A stretch of 64,000 nt of DNA, taken from Closterium sp. NIES-65. Taxonomy: Eukaryota > Streptophyta > Zygnematophyceae > Desmidiales > Closteriaceae. A program made the position numbers and the translations under genes. Numbering within the stretch: position 1 is the first letter of the stretch; each line of letters starts with the position of its first letter. This document shows, in pieces, positions 1-8,487 of the stretch. The stretch covers positions 226,501 through 290,500 of the forward strand of contig CANXME010002150.1 in assembly GCA_948144175.1 (NCBI GenBank), read 5' to 3'. Below the pieces are notes generated by a model. It made no database searches and was not told where the DNA came from. It saw nothing but the letters and a program-made list of their open reading frames with translations.

Positions 1-801
1 TCCGTAGAGTCGAGTGGCCCATACCCAGAGCTTGTTGGCTGCCTCATGTACCTGATGACCTGCACACGACCTGACCTTGCATACCCTCTTAGCATTCTCG
101 CACGCTATGTTGCTCCTGGGAGACACCGACCAGAGCACATGGCTGCAGCAAAGAGGGTGTTGCGCTACTTGTGCAGTACGTCGGGCATGGGGCTAGTGCT
201 TGGAGGGCGGAGTCCAGTGGTCCTCACTGGTCACGCAGACGCTTCTTGGGCTGACGACCAGGCTACACAGCGGTCGTCACAGGGTTACACCTTCAGCCTT
301 GGTTCCGGCTCTGTTTCGTGGCGGGCTACCCGCTCGTCTTCTGTTCTCGGCTCCAGTTGTGAGGCTGAGATCTACGCAGGAGCCATGGCTGCTCAGGAGC
401 TTCGATGGCTCACCTACCTGCAGACCAACCTTGGAGAGCCGCCTCGTTCTCCTCCAGTCCTGTACGTAGACAACAAGGCCATGCTGGCCTTGTGTCGAGA
501 GCAGAGACTGGAGCATAGAACAAAGCACATTGCTCTCCGCTACTTCCTTGCTCGTGAGCTACAGCAGCGTGGTCAGTTGCGGCTTGCGTACGTGGCCTCT
601 GAGGCCAACACTGCTGATGTCTTCACCAAGGCACTTGTGCCTTGTGATCATCAGCGCTTCTGCACCCAGCTGGGTCTTGTACATGTCTTGCCTCACTTGC
701 TCACCTCTTGGCCTTACTTGTACTGTTACATATATATATATACCTGCTCTTGCTTGTCTAGTCTTATATATATATATATGTGTGTGTACTCCTGCATGTG
801 A
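1..801 (+). pseudogene. Copia A' pol, C-terminal RNase H region with lost stop
   Basis: The frame is open from base 1. It encodes the end of the copia reverse transcriptase (MTCTRPDLAYP) and the RNase H domain, with catalytic acidic residues in HADASWADD, CEAEIYAG and YVDNKAM. Relatives end in LLSS followed by TGA. Here that codon is TGG at 709-711, so the frame runs on to 801 through translated (TA)n sequence. The tail has no counterpart in relatives and is surely a decay product. The truncated 5' end is due to the window edge. Confidence 0.85.
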
Positions 802-933
802 ACTGGCCTTGTGGCCTTGAACTTGTGCTTGGAATGTGTGGTGACTTTGTGATCCACCCTGAGCTTGCTTTGCTTTGCTTTCCTTGACTGGTCTTGTGAC
901 CCCTACTTCTCCCCCACTTCGCCTATGGGGGTG

Positions 934-1065
934 TGTCAAACAGTATATATGTTGCACTTGTTTAGGCTACAGTGGGTTAGCCTATAGGAGGTACACAATT
1001 CTAGGGTTAGGTACTTGTACTGATTTCACTGTTAGTTCAATCTTTCCTGTTCATTGATTTCAACA
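934..1065 (+). repeat. 3' LTR of A'
   Basis: 132 bp, starts TGTCAAAC and ends TTTCAACA. It differs from both LTRs of element A at two visible positions (near 942 and 1052). The TSD base group ggatg follows at 1066-1070. Confidence 0.9.
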
Positions 1066-1070
1066 GGATG

Positions 1071-1790
1071 GGATGTCGGGGGTTAAGCTGTTCATCCCCG
1101 ACGAGTAATCGGAGGTGCCTTCAGTGGCTACAGTCGCTTGTGACTTTGTTCAAGGCCAACCTAACGGAAGAGATACTGCCAGGTAAGCCTAGTGTACTTC
1201 ATCGTTTCTCTGATTGTGTTATGTGCTAAGCTCCAATGTATGTTTGTATATGTTTACTCAGTTTGTTCTTTTGTTATCCTTTTCCCAACCCCGCCAGGAA
1301 TCAACAAGCGCCGTGCAGAGAAGGAGTTGCGCATGTTCACCTCGGTGCTTGAAGCCTCTACCAAAGGTGAGCGCAGCTTCCACGCGGGGCTCACAGCCAT
1401 GCCCAAGACACTCGACTGGTGGGACAACTACCCCAACCTTGTGCTTTCGTGGGTGGCGGTAGCTGTACTACCACTGAGCACCGTGGAGTGCGAGCGCGGG
1501 TTCTCCAGAACATTATCTAGTCGTGGCAGAGAGGGTCGCTGAAGGACGCACGGCTCAGAGATCTCATGTGCATGAGTCTCATGGAGTACAAGCCCAAGTG
1601 GGAGGAGATTGTAACAATCTAGAGGGCCTACAAGAAGCGCAAGCCCCACAGCAACGCTCCACTACCGCCTGCAGGAAAGCAGTAGAACAGGGCCAAGCTG
1701 GCAGACGAGGTGATGGAAGTAGAAGACATAGAGGATAATGATGCATCTGATAGTGATGATGATGATGGATTTGATCAGTGGGGTAGATAA
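1071..1790 (+). pseudogene. hAT transposase C-terminal exons (copy 1)
   Basis: An exon ends at 1182 (ag|gtaag). A 115-bp GT-AG intron spans 1183-1297, and the next exon starts at 1298. The joined frame reads LQSLVTLFKANL, then INKRRAEKELRMF, then DWWDNYPNLVL and LPLSTVECERGFSR. This is the hAT C-terminal dimerisation domain; the Glu of STVE is the likely third catalytic acidic residue. Here the frame is intact through that domain, unlike copy 2, which has a 1-base deletion near 18430. A frame change follows around 1510-1540, and two in-frame TAGs lie in the acidic tail ending at TAA 1788-1790. It is a non-functional remnant. Confidence 0.8.
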
Positions 1791-2037
1791 CTTACCTAGG
1801 TAGGTAGGAAGGATGTAGAGCAGCTAGTCTAATCTAATGTCATTATAATGTAGTTTAATGAATGCCAATCACAAACAGATAAGACTCTCAATGGGGTTGA
1901 GTCTGAACGTTTCAGACTTTTTTTTATTGTGACTATGAAATTTAAGAGTTTTAGGAAAACCAACTCTGACAGTTTCAGACAAAAACTGTAGACAAGTCTG
2001 ATAAATCAGACAGGCAAAAAACGAATCTGAGGCCCTG
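1071..2037 (+). mobile_element. hAT transposon, 3' end (copy 1)
   Basis: Continues the hAT element beyond the copia A' insertion. The end is ...GAGGCCCTG at 2037, whose reverse complement starts CAGGGCCTCAGA, a typical hAT terminus. It is followed by the 8-bp TSD cttgcaac at 2038-2045, matching exactly the 8 bp before the 5' terminus at 7134-7141 of the other copy. Subterminal TCAGA/TCTGA words are abundant at 1880-2035. Confidence 0.85.
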
Positions 2038-2389
2038 CTTGCAACAGAAGATCCAATTCAACAGCGCGTGTCGACAACGAAATAGTGGGAGGGGGGAAAT
2101 GTCGACGGATTCTAAGTGAAAAAACCGCGAAATTTCATCGAGGGAGAGATTTTCGCGATATCCTCCCTTACTTGCACCGGCACTAGTTAACAATTAATAA
2201 GGAATCTGTAAGAAAAGCGGGGTGCTATAAAAAATCACCCAGAAAGGGGGGTATAGTACAAACGAGGTCGCCTATAGCACCCACCCCGCACAAGCTACCC
2301 GAGGGGTGTACAATTTCGGCGGATGTTTTGTCCGGGAGAATACGATGCTCTATACATATCCAACTGTTTGGCCTCGCTGTAGGCATTCA
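2038..2389. other. Non-coding flank, no gene seen
   Basis: TSD of the hAT element, then about 340 bp without a convincing frame. It includes tgtccgggagaatac near 2330, which recurs inverted near 6887-6905. The attca at 2385-2389 is the TSD of element H. Confidence 0.6.
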
Positions 2390-2753
2390 TGCTAGAAAGG
2401 CACAGTGCCAGCCTAGCGGAAACGTATTTGTAGAAAAGAACAAGATAGAAATCTTGCATCGATCATTGAAAAACGGAATGATGTTGAACAAGTGATAGAG
2501 CATGGTATTTATGCATCCATCTATCCCTCCCAAAATGGCCCATTCGCACCAATAATGGTGTATCAATAATTTAACCCTCTAGCCTCCAATAATGCTGAAC
2601 TCCAATAGTTCTGGCCCTACAATAATTGTGACAATTATTTACAATAATTGTGACAATTATTGTAGGACCTGGAGGCTTATAAATGAGACTACACTAAAAC
2701 CGAACAGCATAACAGTATACATTATTCGCCATACTGTATTCGGATTTCCAACA
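2390..2753 (-). repeat. 3' LTR of copia H (copy 1)
   Basis: On the minus strand it starts TGTTGGAAATCC and ends CTAGCA. It matches 19430-19815 and the 5' LTR of H at 40056-40379. It is preceded on the plus strand by attca. The next bases (2754-2800) are the purine tract and 3' internal end of H, which stops at the duplication junction. It should be read as a duplicated LTR end and not a solo LTR. Confidence 0.8.
2619..2662. repeat. Palindromic 22-bp repeat, two copies, inside LTR
   Basis: Two tandem copies of acaataattgtgacaattat plus two bases; each contains CAATAATTGT-G-ACAATTATTG, a near-perfect hairpin. The copy at 19659-19724 has three units and the one at 40284-40305 has one. Confidence 0.9.
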
Positions 2754-2800
2754 CTCTTCCTTGTTGTAGGTTTTAGTGAATTCGTTGTTTTTGGAAGATG

Positions 2801-3013
2801 GGGTGGATGTGGTGGTGTACCACCATAGGGGTAGGGGTGCTCCCAAACCAAGCCTAGGGTTTGGTGCTGGCCAAGCTGCTTGTCACTGTAGCACTTCTCC
2901 TCTCCCAACCTTTGGGCATTCCAAACTCAAACCAAACCACATTCCTTCACGTTTTTGTCAGAGGTCCACTGGTGATCCCTGATTGATCCTAGGGAAGGGG
3001 GCATGTTGGTGAT
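2801..3013. other. Start of the duplicated unit, non-coding
   Basis: Sequence immediately after the duplication junction. No gene is seen. It could be either the left end of the tandem unit or more internal sequence of H; the window cannot decide. Confidence 0.4.
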
Positions 3014-5665
3014 GTGGGGGTGAGGGAGGTGAGTGAGGTGAGGGAGGAGGACTTGGCGGCAAAGACAGCGGTCGATGGCGGATTGCAGGAGGCGCAGCCG
3101 GGGGGGGTAGGGCAGGCGCAAGAGATGGAGGAGGAGGAGATGGAGGAGGAGGAGATGGAGGAGGAGATGGAGGAGGAGGTGGAGGAAGAACAGCGCGAGG
3201 AGGGAATTGAGAGGATGGAAGAGGAGAGCGAGGGAGTGGGTATGGAGGAGCGAATGGAGGTGGAGGGGAGGGAGGAGAGCGATGTGGTGGAGGTAGTTGG
3301 GGAGGGCGGGACGACGCAAGAGCAGGGCGGTGGGGCGTGCAGCTCCGATGGCGTGTGGCCTTTGGCGGGGCCGACGGAGGGGGAGGAGGACAAACAGGGG
3401 CAGGGGGAAGGGAAGGGGGATCGGGAGGGGGAAGGGGAGGAGGATGTGGTTGTGGTGGATGACAGCGAGGGGAGTGAAGGTAGCGAAGGGAGTGACGGCA
3501 GCGAGGGGAAGGGAGGGGGGGAAGGAGTTGATGAGACAGACGCAGGCGGCAAGAAGAATGGAGAGGGCGGTGCGGGAGGCGCTGAAGGGAGGGGTGATGC
3601 GGCTCGGCGGGCGGAGGTGGGGCGATTGGCACGGGTGGGGCAGGAGGAGAGGGGACTGGAGGGAGGGGCGACGGGCGGAAAAGAGGAGAAAGTGAAGGTT
3701 ATAGAGAAGGAAGGTGGGGAGGGAGGAGCGGAGGGAGGAGAGATGAGGGTAGAGGAGAGAGGAGAGAGTGGAGGAGAGAGACTGGGGGAAGAAGGGGAAG
3801 AGGGAGGAGTGGAAGAGTGCGAGGAGGGAAGAGGGAAGCCAAGTGTGGAGGAAATGGAGGAAGGGTTCGAAAAGGGAGGAGAAGTAGGAGATGAAGTCAC
3901 AATGAAGGATGCGGGCGGCGGGGAGGGAAGAGATGGCAGAGGTGCAAGTGGCAATGGGGGTAGCGGGCACGGCAAGGTTGGTGGCGGCGCGTCAGGTGAG
4001 GTAGTGCAGGGCGCAGGTGAGGCAGTGCAGGGCGCAGGTGAGGCAGTGCAGGGCGTAGGTGAGGCAGTGCAGGGCGCAGGTGAGGCAGTGCAGGGCGCAG
4101 GTGAGGCAGTGCAGGGCGCAGGTGAGGCAGTGCAGGGCGCAGGCGAGGCAGCGCAGGGCGCAGGTGAGGCAGTGCAGGGCGCAGGTGAGGCAGTGCAGGG
4201 CGCAGGTGAGGCAGTGCAGGGCGCAGGTGAGGCAGTGCAGGGCGCAGGCGAGGCAGCGCAGGGCGCAGGCGAGGCAGCGCAGGGCGCAGGCGAGGCAGTG
4301 CAGGGCGCATGTGAGGCAGTGCAGGGCGCAGGTGAGGCAGTGCAGGGCGCAGGTGAGGCAGTGCAGAGCGCAGGTGAGGTAGCGCAGGGCGCAGGTGAGG
4401 CAGTGCAGGGCGCAGGTGAGGCAGTGCAAGGCGCAGGTGAGGCAGTGCAAGGCGCAGGTGACGAGTGGATGGCAGCACGGTCGGGCAGACGTGTTGAGGG
4501 GAGGGGCATGCAGGAGATGGCGGACGTGGCGCGGGAGGGAGAGCGGGAGAGGGAGAGGGAGAGGGAGAGGGGGAGGGAGAGGGAGAGGGGGAGGGAGAGG
4601 CAGAGGGGGAGGGAGAGGGAGAGGGAGAGGGAGAAGGAGAGGGAGAAGGAGAGGCAGAGGGAGAGGGAGAAGGAGAGGGAGAAGGAGAAGGAGAGGGAGA
4701 GTGAGAGGGAGAGGGAGAGGGAAGGAGAGAGGAAGGTCGGGAGGGAAGGGGCGAGGGAGGAGCAACTACAGGGTGGGAGCGTGCGGGAGGGGGGGGATGC
4801 GCAGGGAGAGGGAGGGGAAGGGGGGGAGGCATGTGAGGAAGGAGGGCAGAGCGAGGAGCACATGAATGGGATGAGTGGGGCTGTTGATGCGAGCAAGCTG
4901 GAGGAGGGCGAGATTGAGGGCGAGGTGGAGACGGAGGAGGAGGGGGAGGTGGAGAGGGAGGAGGAGGGGGAGGTGGAGGGGGAGGAGGAGGGGGAGGTGG
5001 AGGGGGAGGAGGAGGGGGAGGTTGAGGGGGGCGCGGACGAGAATGAGGATGGCAGTGGGGCCAGCAATGGGGAGGCAGCAGCTGGATGGGATGGCGGGTG
5101 GCGAGGCGGTGCAGTGGTGGCGCCCCTCAGTGCTGGCGGGGCTGGCAGAGCCGCCTGCAGCGCGGCTCTCAAGGCGCGCAAGAGGAAGCGGCAGAGGCAG
5201 TGGCGGAGACGGCAAAGAGAGGAAGCTGTCAGACATGGGGGTGAGCCAAGAGGAGGGCAGCACCGCGAGGCAGGAGGGCAGCACAGCGAGGCAGAAGGGG
5301 GCGATGTGGGGCCGGGCCAGACGCAGGGAGCAGCGGGGCCCAGCGCGCCATCCACGGTGCCTGTGGGCGCGCCATCCACGGTGCCTGTGGGCGCGCCATC
5401 CACGGTGCCTGTGGGCGCGCCATCCACGGTGCCTGTGGGCGCGCCATCCACGGTGCCAGTGGGTGCGCCATCCACGGTGCCTGTGGGCGCGCCATCCACG
5501 GTGCCTGTGGGTGGCGGCCGGGAAGTCGCCTTGCCCGTGTCCCCCTCGCCTGTGTGTCTCACTCGGCGCCAGGAGAGGCGGCGCAGGAAGCGGCAGCGCA
5601 TGTGGTTTGGAGGTGCCACCGCGTCGCTCTCCCACCCCTCCCTGTCCGCCATCCTCTCACTTTGA
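3014..5665 (+). CDS. Low-complexity Glu/Gly/Arg-rich reading frame (uncertain)
   Basis: An 883-codon ATG-to-TGA frame with no recognised domain. In order it has: an acidic Glu/Gly-rich N-terminal third; about 22 copies of GEAVQGA (3992-4460); an Arg/Glu alternating stretch (4535-4735) that would form a highly charged helix; EEEGEVEG repeats (about 4915-5035); a basic patch [13 protein letters not shown]; seven copies of GAPSTVPV; and a second basic patch RRRKRQRMW near the C-terminus. The two basic patches resemble nuclear localisation or nucleic-acid-binding segments. The minus strand is also open over 2989-5652 (Ser/Pro-rich), because a nearly pure purine strand has few stops either way. 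The long frame is therefore weak evidence for a gene. It is either a disordered nuclear protein or a purine-rich satellite. Confidence 0.3.
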   Translation: MGVREVSEVREEDLAAKTAVDGGLQEAQPGGVGQAQEMEEEEMEEEEMEEEMEEEVEEEQREEGIERMEEESEGVGMEERMEVEGREESDVVEVVGEGGTTQEQGGGACSSDGVWPLAGPTEGEEDKQGQGEGKGDREGEGEEDVVVVDDSEGSEGSEGSDGSEGKGGGEGVDETDAGGKKNGEGGAGGAEGRGDAARRAEVGRLARVGQEERGLEGGATGGKEEKVKVIEKEGGEGGAEGGEMRVEERGESGGERLGEEGEEGGVEECEEGRGKPSVEEMEEGFEKGGEVGDEVTMKDAGGGEGRDGRGASGNGGSGHGKVGGGASGEVVQGAGEAVQGAGEAVQGVGEAVQGAGEAVQGAGEAVQGAGEAVQGAGEAAQGAGEAVQGAGEAVQGAGEAVQGAGEAVQGAGEAAQGAGEAAQGAGEAVQGACEAVQGAGEAVQGAGEAVQSAGEVAQGAGEAVQGAGEAVQGAGEAVQGAGDEWMAARSGRRVEGRGMQEMADVAREGERERERERERGRERERGRERQRGREREREREKEREKERQREREKEREKEKERESEREREREGERKVGREGAREEQLQGGSVREGGDAQGEGGEGGEACEEGGQSEEHMNGMSGAVDASKLEEGEIEGEVETEEEGEVEREEEGEVEGEEEGEVEGEEEGEVEGGADENEDGSGASNGEAAAGWDGGWRGGAVVAPLSAGGAGRAACSAALKARKRKRQRQWRRRQREEAVRHGGEPRGGQHREAGGQHSEAEGGDVGPGQTQGAAGPSAPSTVPVGAPSTVPVGAPSTVPVGAPSTVPVGAPSTVPVGAPSTVPVGAPSTVPVGGGREVALPVSPSPVCLTRRQERRRRKRQRMWFGGATASLSHPSLSAILSL
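3992..4460 (+). repeat. 21-bp minisatellite, about 22 copies
   Basis: Unit close to ggtgaggcagtgcagggcgc plus one base, coding GEAVQGA. Variants are mainly single transitions (gtg/gcg, ggt/ggc). Confidence 0.95.
4535..4735 (+). repeat. (GAGAGG)n polypurine repeat
   Basis: Almost uninterrupted G/A strand built from gagagg and gagaag words, about 200 bp. Confidence 0.95.
5345..5512 (+). repeat. 24-bp minisatellite, seven copies
   Basis: Unit starts gcgccatccacggtgcctgt and codes GAPSTVPV. Copies are nearly identical, implying recent expansion. Confidence 0.95.
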
Positions 5666-5740
5666 CCTGTGCATCGCCGCCGTCACCCCCGCTGCTGCCT
5701 GGCCCCAGAGCTTGTCACTGCCATCGTGTGGCACATGCCT

Positions 5741-5880
5741 CACTGCCCCGCTGCATGCCTCACTGCCCCGCTGCATGCCTCACTGCCCCGCTGCGTGCCT
5801 CACTGCCCCGCTGCATGCCTCACTGCCCCGCTGCATGCCTCACTGCCCCGCTGCGTGCCTCACTGCCCCGCTGCATGCCC
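5741..5880 (+). repeat. 20-bp tandem repeat, seven copies
   Basis: Unit cactgccccgctgcatgcct, exactly tandem with a few t/c or a/g changes. There are no spacers, so it is not CRISPR-like. Confidence 0.95.
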
Positions 5881-6271
5881 CAGTGCGTCGGTGCATGGTC
5901 CACTGCCCCGCTGCATGCTGCACGGATGCCTGTGCGGGCATGCTGCTGGCACGCTGCCACCGGCGCACGCAGCGAGCGAGGAGCATGTGGAACAGACAAC
6001 AGTGCTCCTGGTGGGGCTGCTGTGGACTGCTGCGGAGTGGTGTAGAGTGGTGTGCGCTGGTGTGGGCTTGTGTGGGCTGTTGCTGCCTCATTTGTGACAT
6101 TGATGGGGTCCTGTCCCGTGGTATCGCGGGAGGGGCTGGTAGTGTGCATTCAGGTAGGCAACAGTGTTGTCATGGCAGTACAGCAGGCACTGTTTGGGAG
6201 GCAGTGTGCAGATGGGTAGGAAGCAGGTCTCTAGCATTCTAGCGCCTGGTTCTCTGTGCATGCGATTAGAC
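5881..6271. other. Unannotated stretch
   Basis: Moderately GC-rich sequence after the 20-bp repeats. No conserved frame, intron pattern or repeat is seen. Confidence 0.4.
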
Positions 6272-6273
6272 TA

Positions 6274-6803
6274 CCGTCAGCCCCCGGATAGAGGCGCCCC
6301 TGGGAGTATAAAAAAACACTGTTTTTTAGGGGGTGCGCTTATGATTGAGGAATTTTATAAGCGCCGGCGTTTATAAAATGGCATTTATGAAATCAGTATA
6401 TTTTACACCAAACTGTACATCTCGTTCTTGTGTTTTGAATCGAGTCGAAACTATACAGGCTAGTGAATGAGAATCTCGCGATACTTGGCAGGGAATAATT
6501 CCCTGCCAACACAAACAGTTAGACTGAGTCAGTTTGCGCCTCTGACAGCTCGTTCCGACTAGACACGCTGGCAGTGAGTCGAGCGAGGGTCAAGGGACCA
6601 AAATTCAAGGGTCAATTGATGCAAAAGTAAGTCTCGTTACAAAGATATCGGTAAAACTATAGCAAACATAAGAAAGGGTGGCGCGTATAATCCGTAAGCC
6701 GTTAGGGGTGGGCTTATAATAGAGGACCGGATATAAGCGCCCTCATCCTTTTATAAGCGCCGGCACTTTTCCGAGGCCTGCGCTTCTATCCGGGGGCTTA
6801 CGG
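6274..6803 (+). mobile_element. MITE-like TIR element, left copy
   Basis: About 530 bp between terminal inverted repeats CCGTCAGCCCCCGGATA and TATCCGGGGGCTTACGG, flanked by TA at 6272-6273 and 6804-6805. Subterminal ATAAGCGCC words are repeated on both sides. There is no coding capacity. It is homologous, inverted, to 7402-7936. The TA target fits a Tc1/mariner-like origin, but the TIR does not let me assign a superfamily. Confidence 0.75.
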
Positions 6804-6805
6804 TA

Positions 6806-7141
6806 CCATAAGCCAATGGATGGAGTTATGTTCAGCAGTCACTCACACTTTTGCATGAGCACATTATAAGCTAAGTTGGATTACTGTATTCTCCCGGACA
6901 TAACACCCTAGGGTATAGCTGAAAATACAGAGAAAATATGGTGGGGGGGGGGGGGGGGGGTCTCCTAGCTACATAATACCTGGGTGGTATGGTATATTTT
7001 AGTGTAAGAGCTTTTTTTGTTTAGACAACTTGAGTGTTTCCCTGGTCCTTCTAACATTACAGGTTGAGGCGCGAATGTGAGTTTCGCGCGAACGTCATCA
7101 CCCCCTGGAAAATGCCATGTGGCACCTCTGCCACTTGCAAC
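6806..7141. other. Spacer between MITE and hAT, with G18 run
   Basis: No gene seen. Contains an uninterrupted run of 18 G at 6943-6960. The last 8 bases, cttgcaac (7134-7141), are the hAT TSD. Confidence 0.7.
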
Positions 7142-7401
7142 CAGGCCCTCAGAAGTCAGAGTTTTTTGTTTGATTTGCTTGAAAAAGTCTGAGATTTCAG
7201 ATTTTTATTAAGGTGTACTTTGAGAAATTCAGAGTTTTTATGGCCTCAACTCTGTAAAAATCTGATTTTTATTATCAGCTGACTATGAAATTTCATATGT
7301 TTTTAGGGAGTGTACTCTGATGAATTCGGACACAAACGAGTACCGACTGTGATTGAATGTACCTGTACGCCGACGCCCAGTATTAGCGGTGGTACATTGT
7401 A

Positions 7402-7936
7402 CCGTAAGCCCCCGGATAGAAGCGCAGGCCTCGGATAAGCGCCGACGCTTATAAAAGGATGAGGGCGCTTATATCCGGTCCTCGATTATAAGTGCACCCC
7501 TGAAGGCTTACGGATTATAAGCGCCACCCTCTTGTTTTTTAGTTATACTTTTACTGAAATCGTTGTAACGAAGCTCAACATTTCCATTCCCACATTTTGA
7601 ATTTCGATGCCCTTTCACCCTCGCTCGGCTCACTGGCAGCGCGTCCAGTCAGAATGAGCTGTCAGAGGCGCACGTTGACTCATTCTGACTGTGTGTGTTG
7701 GCAAGGAATCAATCCCTGCCAACTTGCACGCGAGATTCTTGATCATAGCCCTGAATAGTTTCGACTCGATTCAATTCACAAGAACGGGATCTACAGTTTG
7801 GTGGAAAAACGACGAATTTCATGTATGCAATTATATAAGCACCGGCGCTTATAAAAATCCTCAATTATAAGCGCACCCCCCCAAAAAAACGTGTTTCTTT
7901 ATAACCCCAGGGGCGCTTTTATCCGGGGGCTGACGG
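7402..7936 (-). mobile_element. MITE-like TIR element, right copy, inverted
   Basis: 535 bp with ends CCGTAAGCCCCCGGATA and TATCCGGGGGCTGACGG, flanked by TA (7400-7401 and 7937-7938). It is the inverted relative of 6274-6803 and lies inside the 5' part of the hAT element, so it inserted after the hAT. The two copies share features such as ggcagggaataattccctgcc versus its diverged partner near 7708-7725. Confidence 0.75.
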
Positions 7937-7938
7937 TA

Positions 7939-8487
7939 CCTGTTAAGTTCTTTGGGCGACGCCGCCTTGCGGCCCGATGTTTCCCTCGTACAGCTGGATG
8001 TTTCACCTGCCGTGCGGCGTGTTGTTTCCCTTGGTGGAAGCTCCAGCTCACACCCTCCCTTAGCACTGATTGGTGCGTTTGGCAGCTTTTGTCTGCCATG
8101 ACGAACTCCGCCACCACCCCTGTCCAAGATGCTGTAGCAGTTGCCACCCACGTAAAGGTGATGGCAAGCAGACGGTGCCACCAAGACCTGTGGGCACACA
8201 CCCAGAGCATTTAATTGGTCTTGTAGGCAGCATCGTGGTACACGATGCTGCAACATCCACCCACCAGTGGATCCCTCCCAGCATTGCACAGCAGACGCAC
8301 CTCGTTGCTAGGCAACCACCCACCGAACTCATGGATGGCCCATGCGTGTTTTAGGCCTTCCTCAACGAGCTAGGGTTTCATCCACACCCCTCAGCTCAGC
8401 TTCAAGTCACTGGGCCTATCCAGTGCCCAGTTCAGCAGCCTCTTTGACCTCTCCTTCCTGCTTGGCAGGCTCTCTCAGATCCCCGCC
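7939..8487 (+). other. hAT 5' region upstream of the transposase start
   Basis: About 550 bp between the MITE and the likely start codon. It should hold promoter and 5' UTR of the transposase. No clear TATA box or extra exon could be assigned. Confidence 0.4.

Larger units (their letters stand above)
1..1065 (+). mobile_element. Ty1/copia element A' (3' end only)
   Basis: This is the end of pol, a short 3' region with TA-rich runs, a purine stretch before the LTR, and a complete 132-bp 3' LTR. It is the duplicate of element A at 10843-18106 and is followed by the same target sequence (ggatg at 1066-1070). The 5' part lies outside the window. Confidence 0.9.
1..2800 (+). repeat. Segmental duplication, copy 1 (right end)
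   Basis: This stretch aligns almost without gaps to 17044-19862 at a spacing of about 17041-17062 bases. It includes the same copia insertion at the same TSD, the same hAT 3' end and the same LTR of element H, so it is a copied segment and not independent insertions. By eye the copies differ by roughly 1.5-2%. Homology stops right after ggaagatg at 2800 (19862 in the other copy). The simplest model is a tandem duplication of unit 2801-19862, whose first copy starts left of the window. Confidence 0.85.

Noticed and set aside
2390-2753. Solo LTR
   Set aside because: It is followed by H's purine tract and 47 bp of H interior, and only the left flank has attca; it is a duplicated end of H.
2989-5652. 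Minus-strand 887-codon Ser/Pro-rich ORF
   Set aside because: It is the complement of a purine-rich low-complexity tract in which stops are rare on both strands; no domain or codon signal supports it.
5345-5880. Regular repeats resembling a CRISPR array
   Set aside because: The 24-bp and 20-bp units are directly tandem with no unique spacers, no cas genes are nearby, and the context is eukaryotic transposons.
6274-7936. One composite foldback transposon with long inverted arms
   Set aside because: Each arm has its own TIRs and TA flanks, and the hAT 5' end and its TSD lie between them, so they are two separate insertions.
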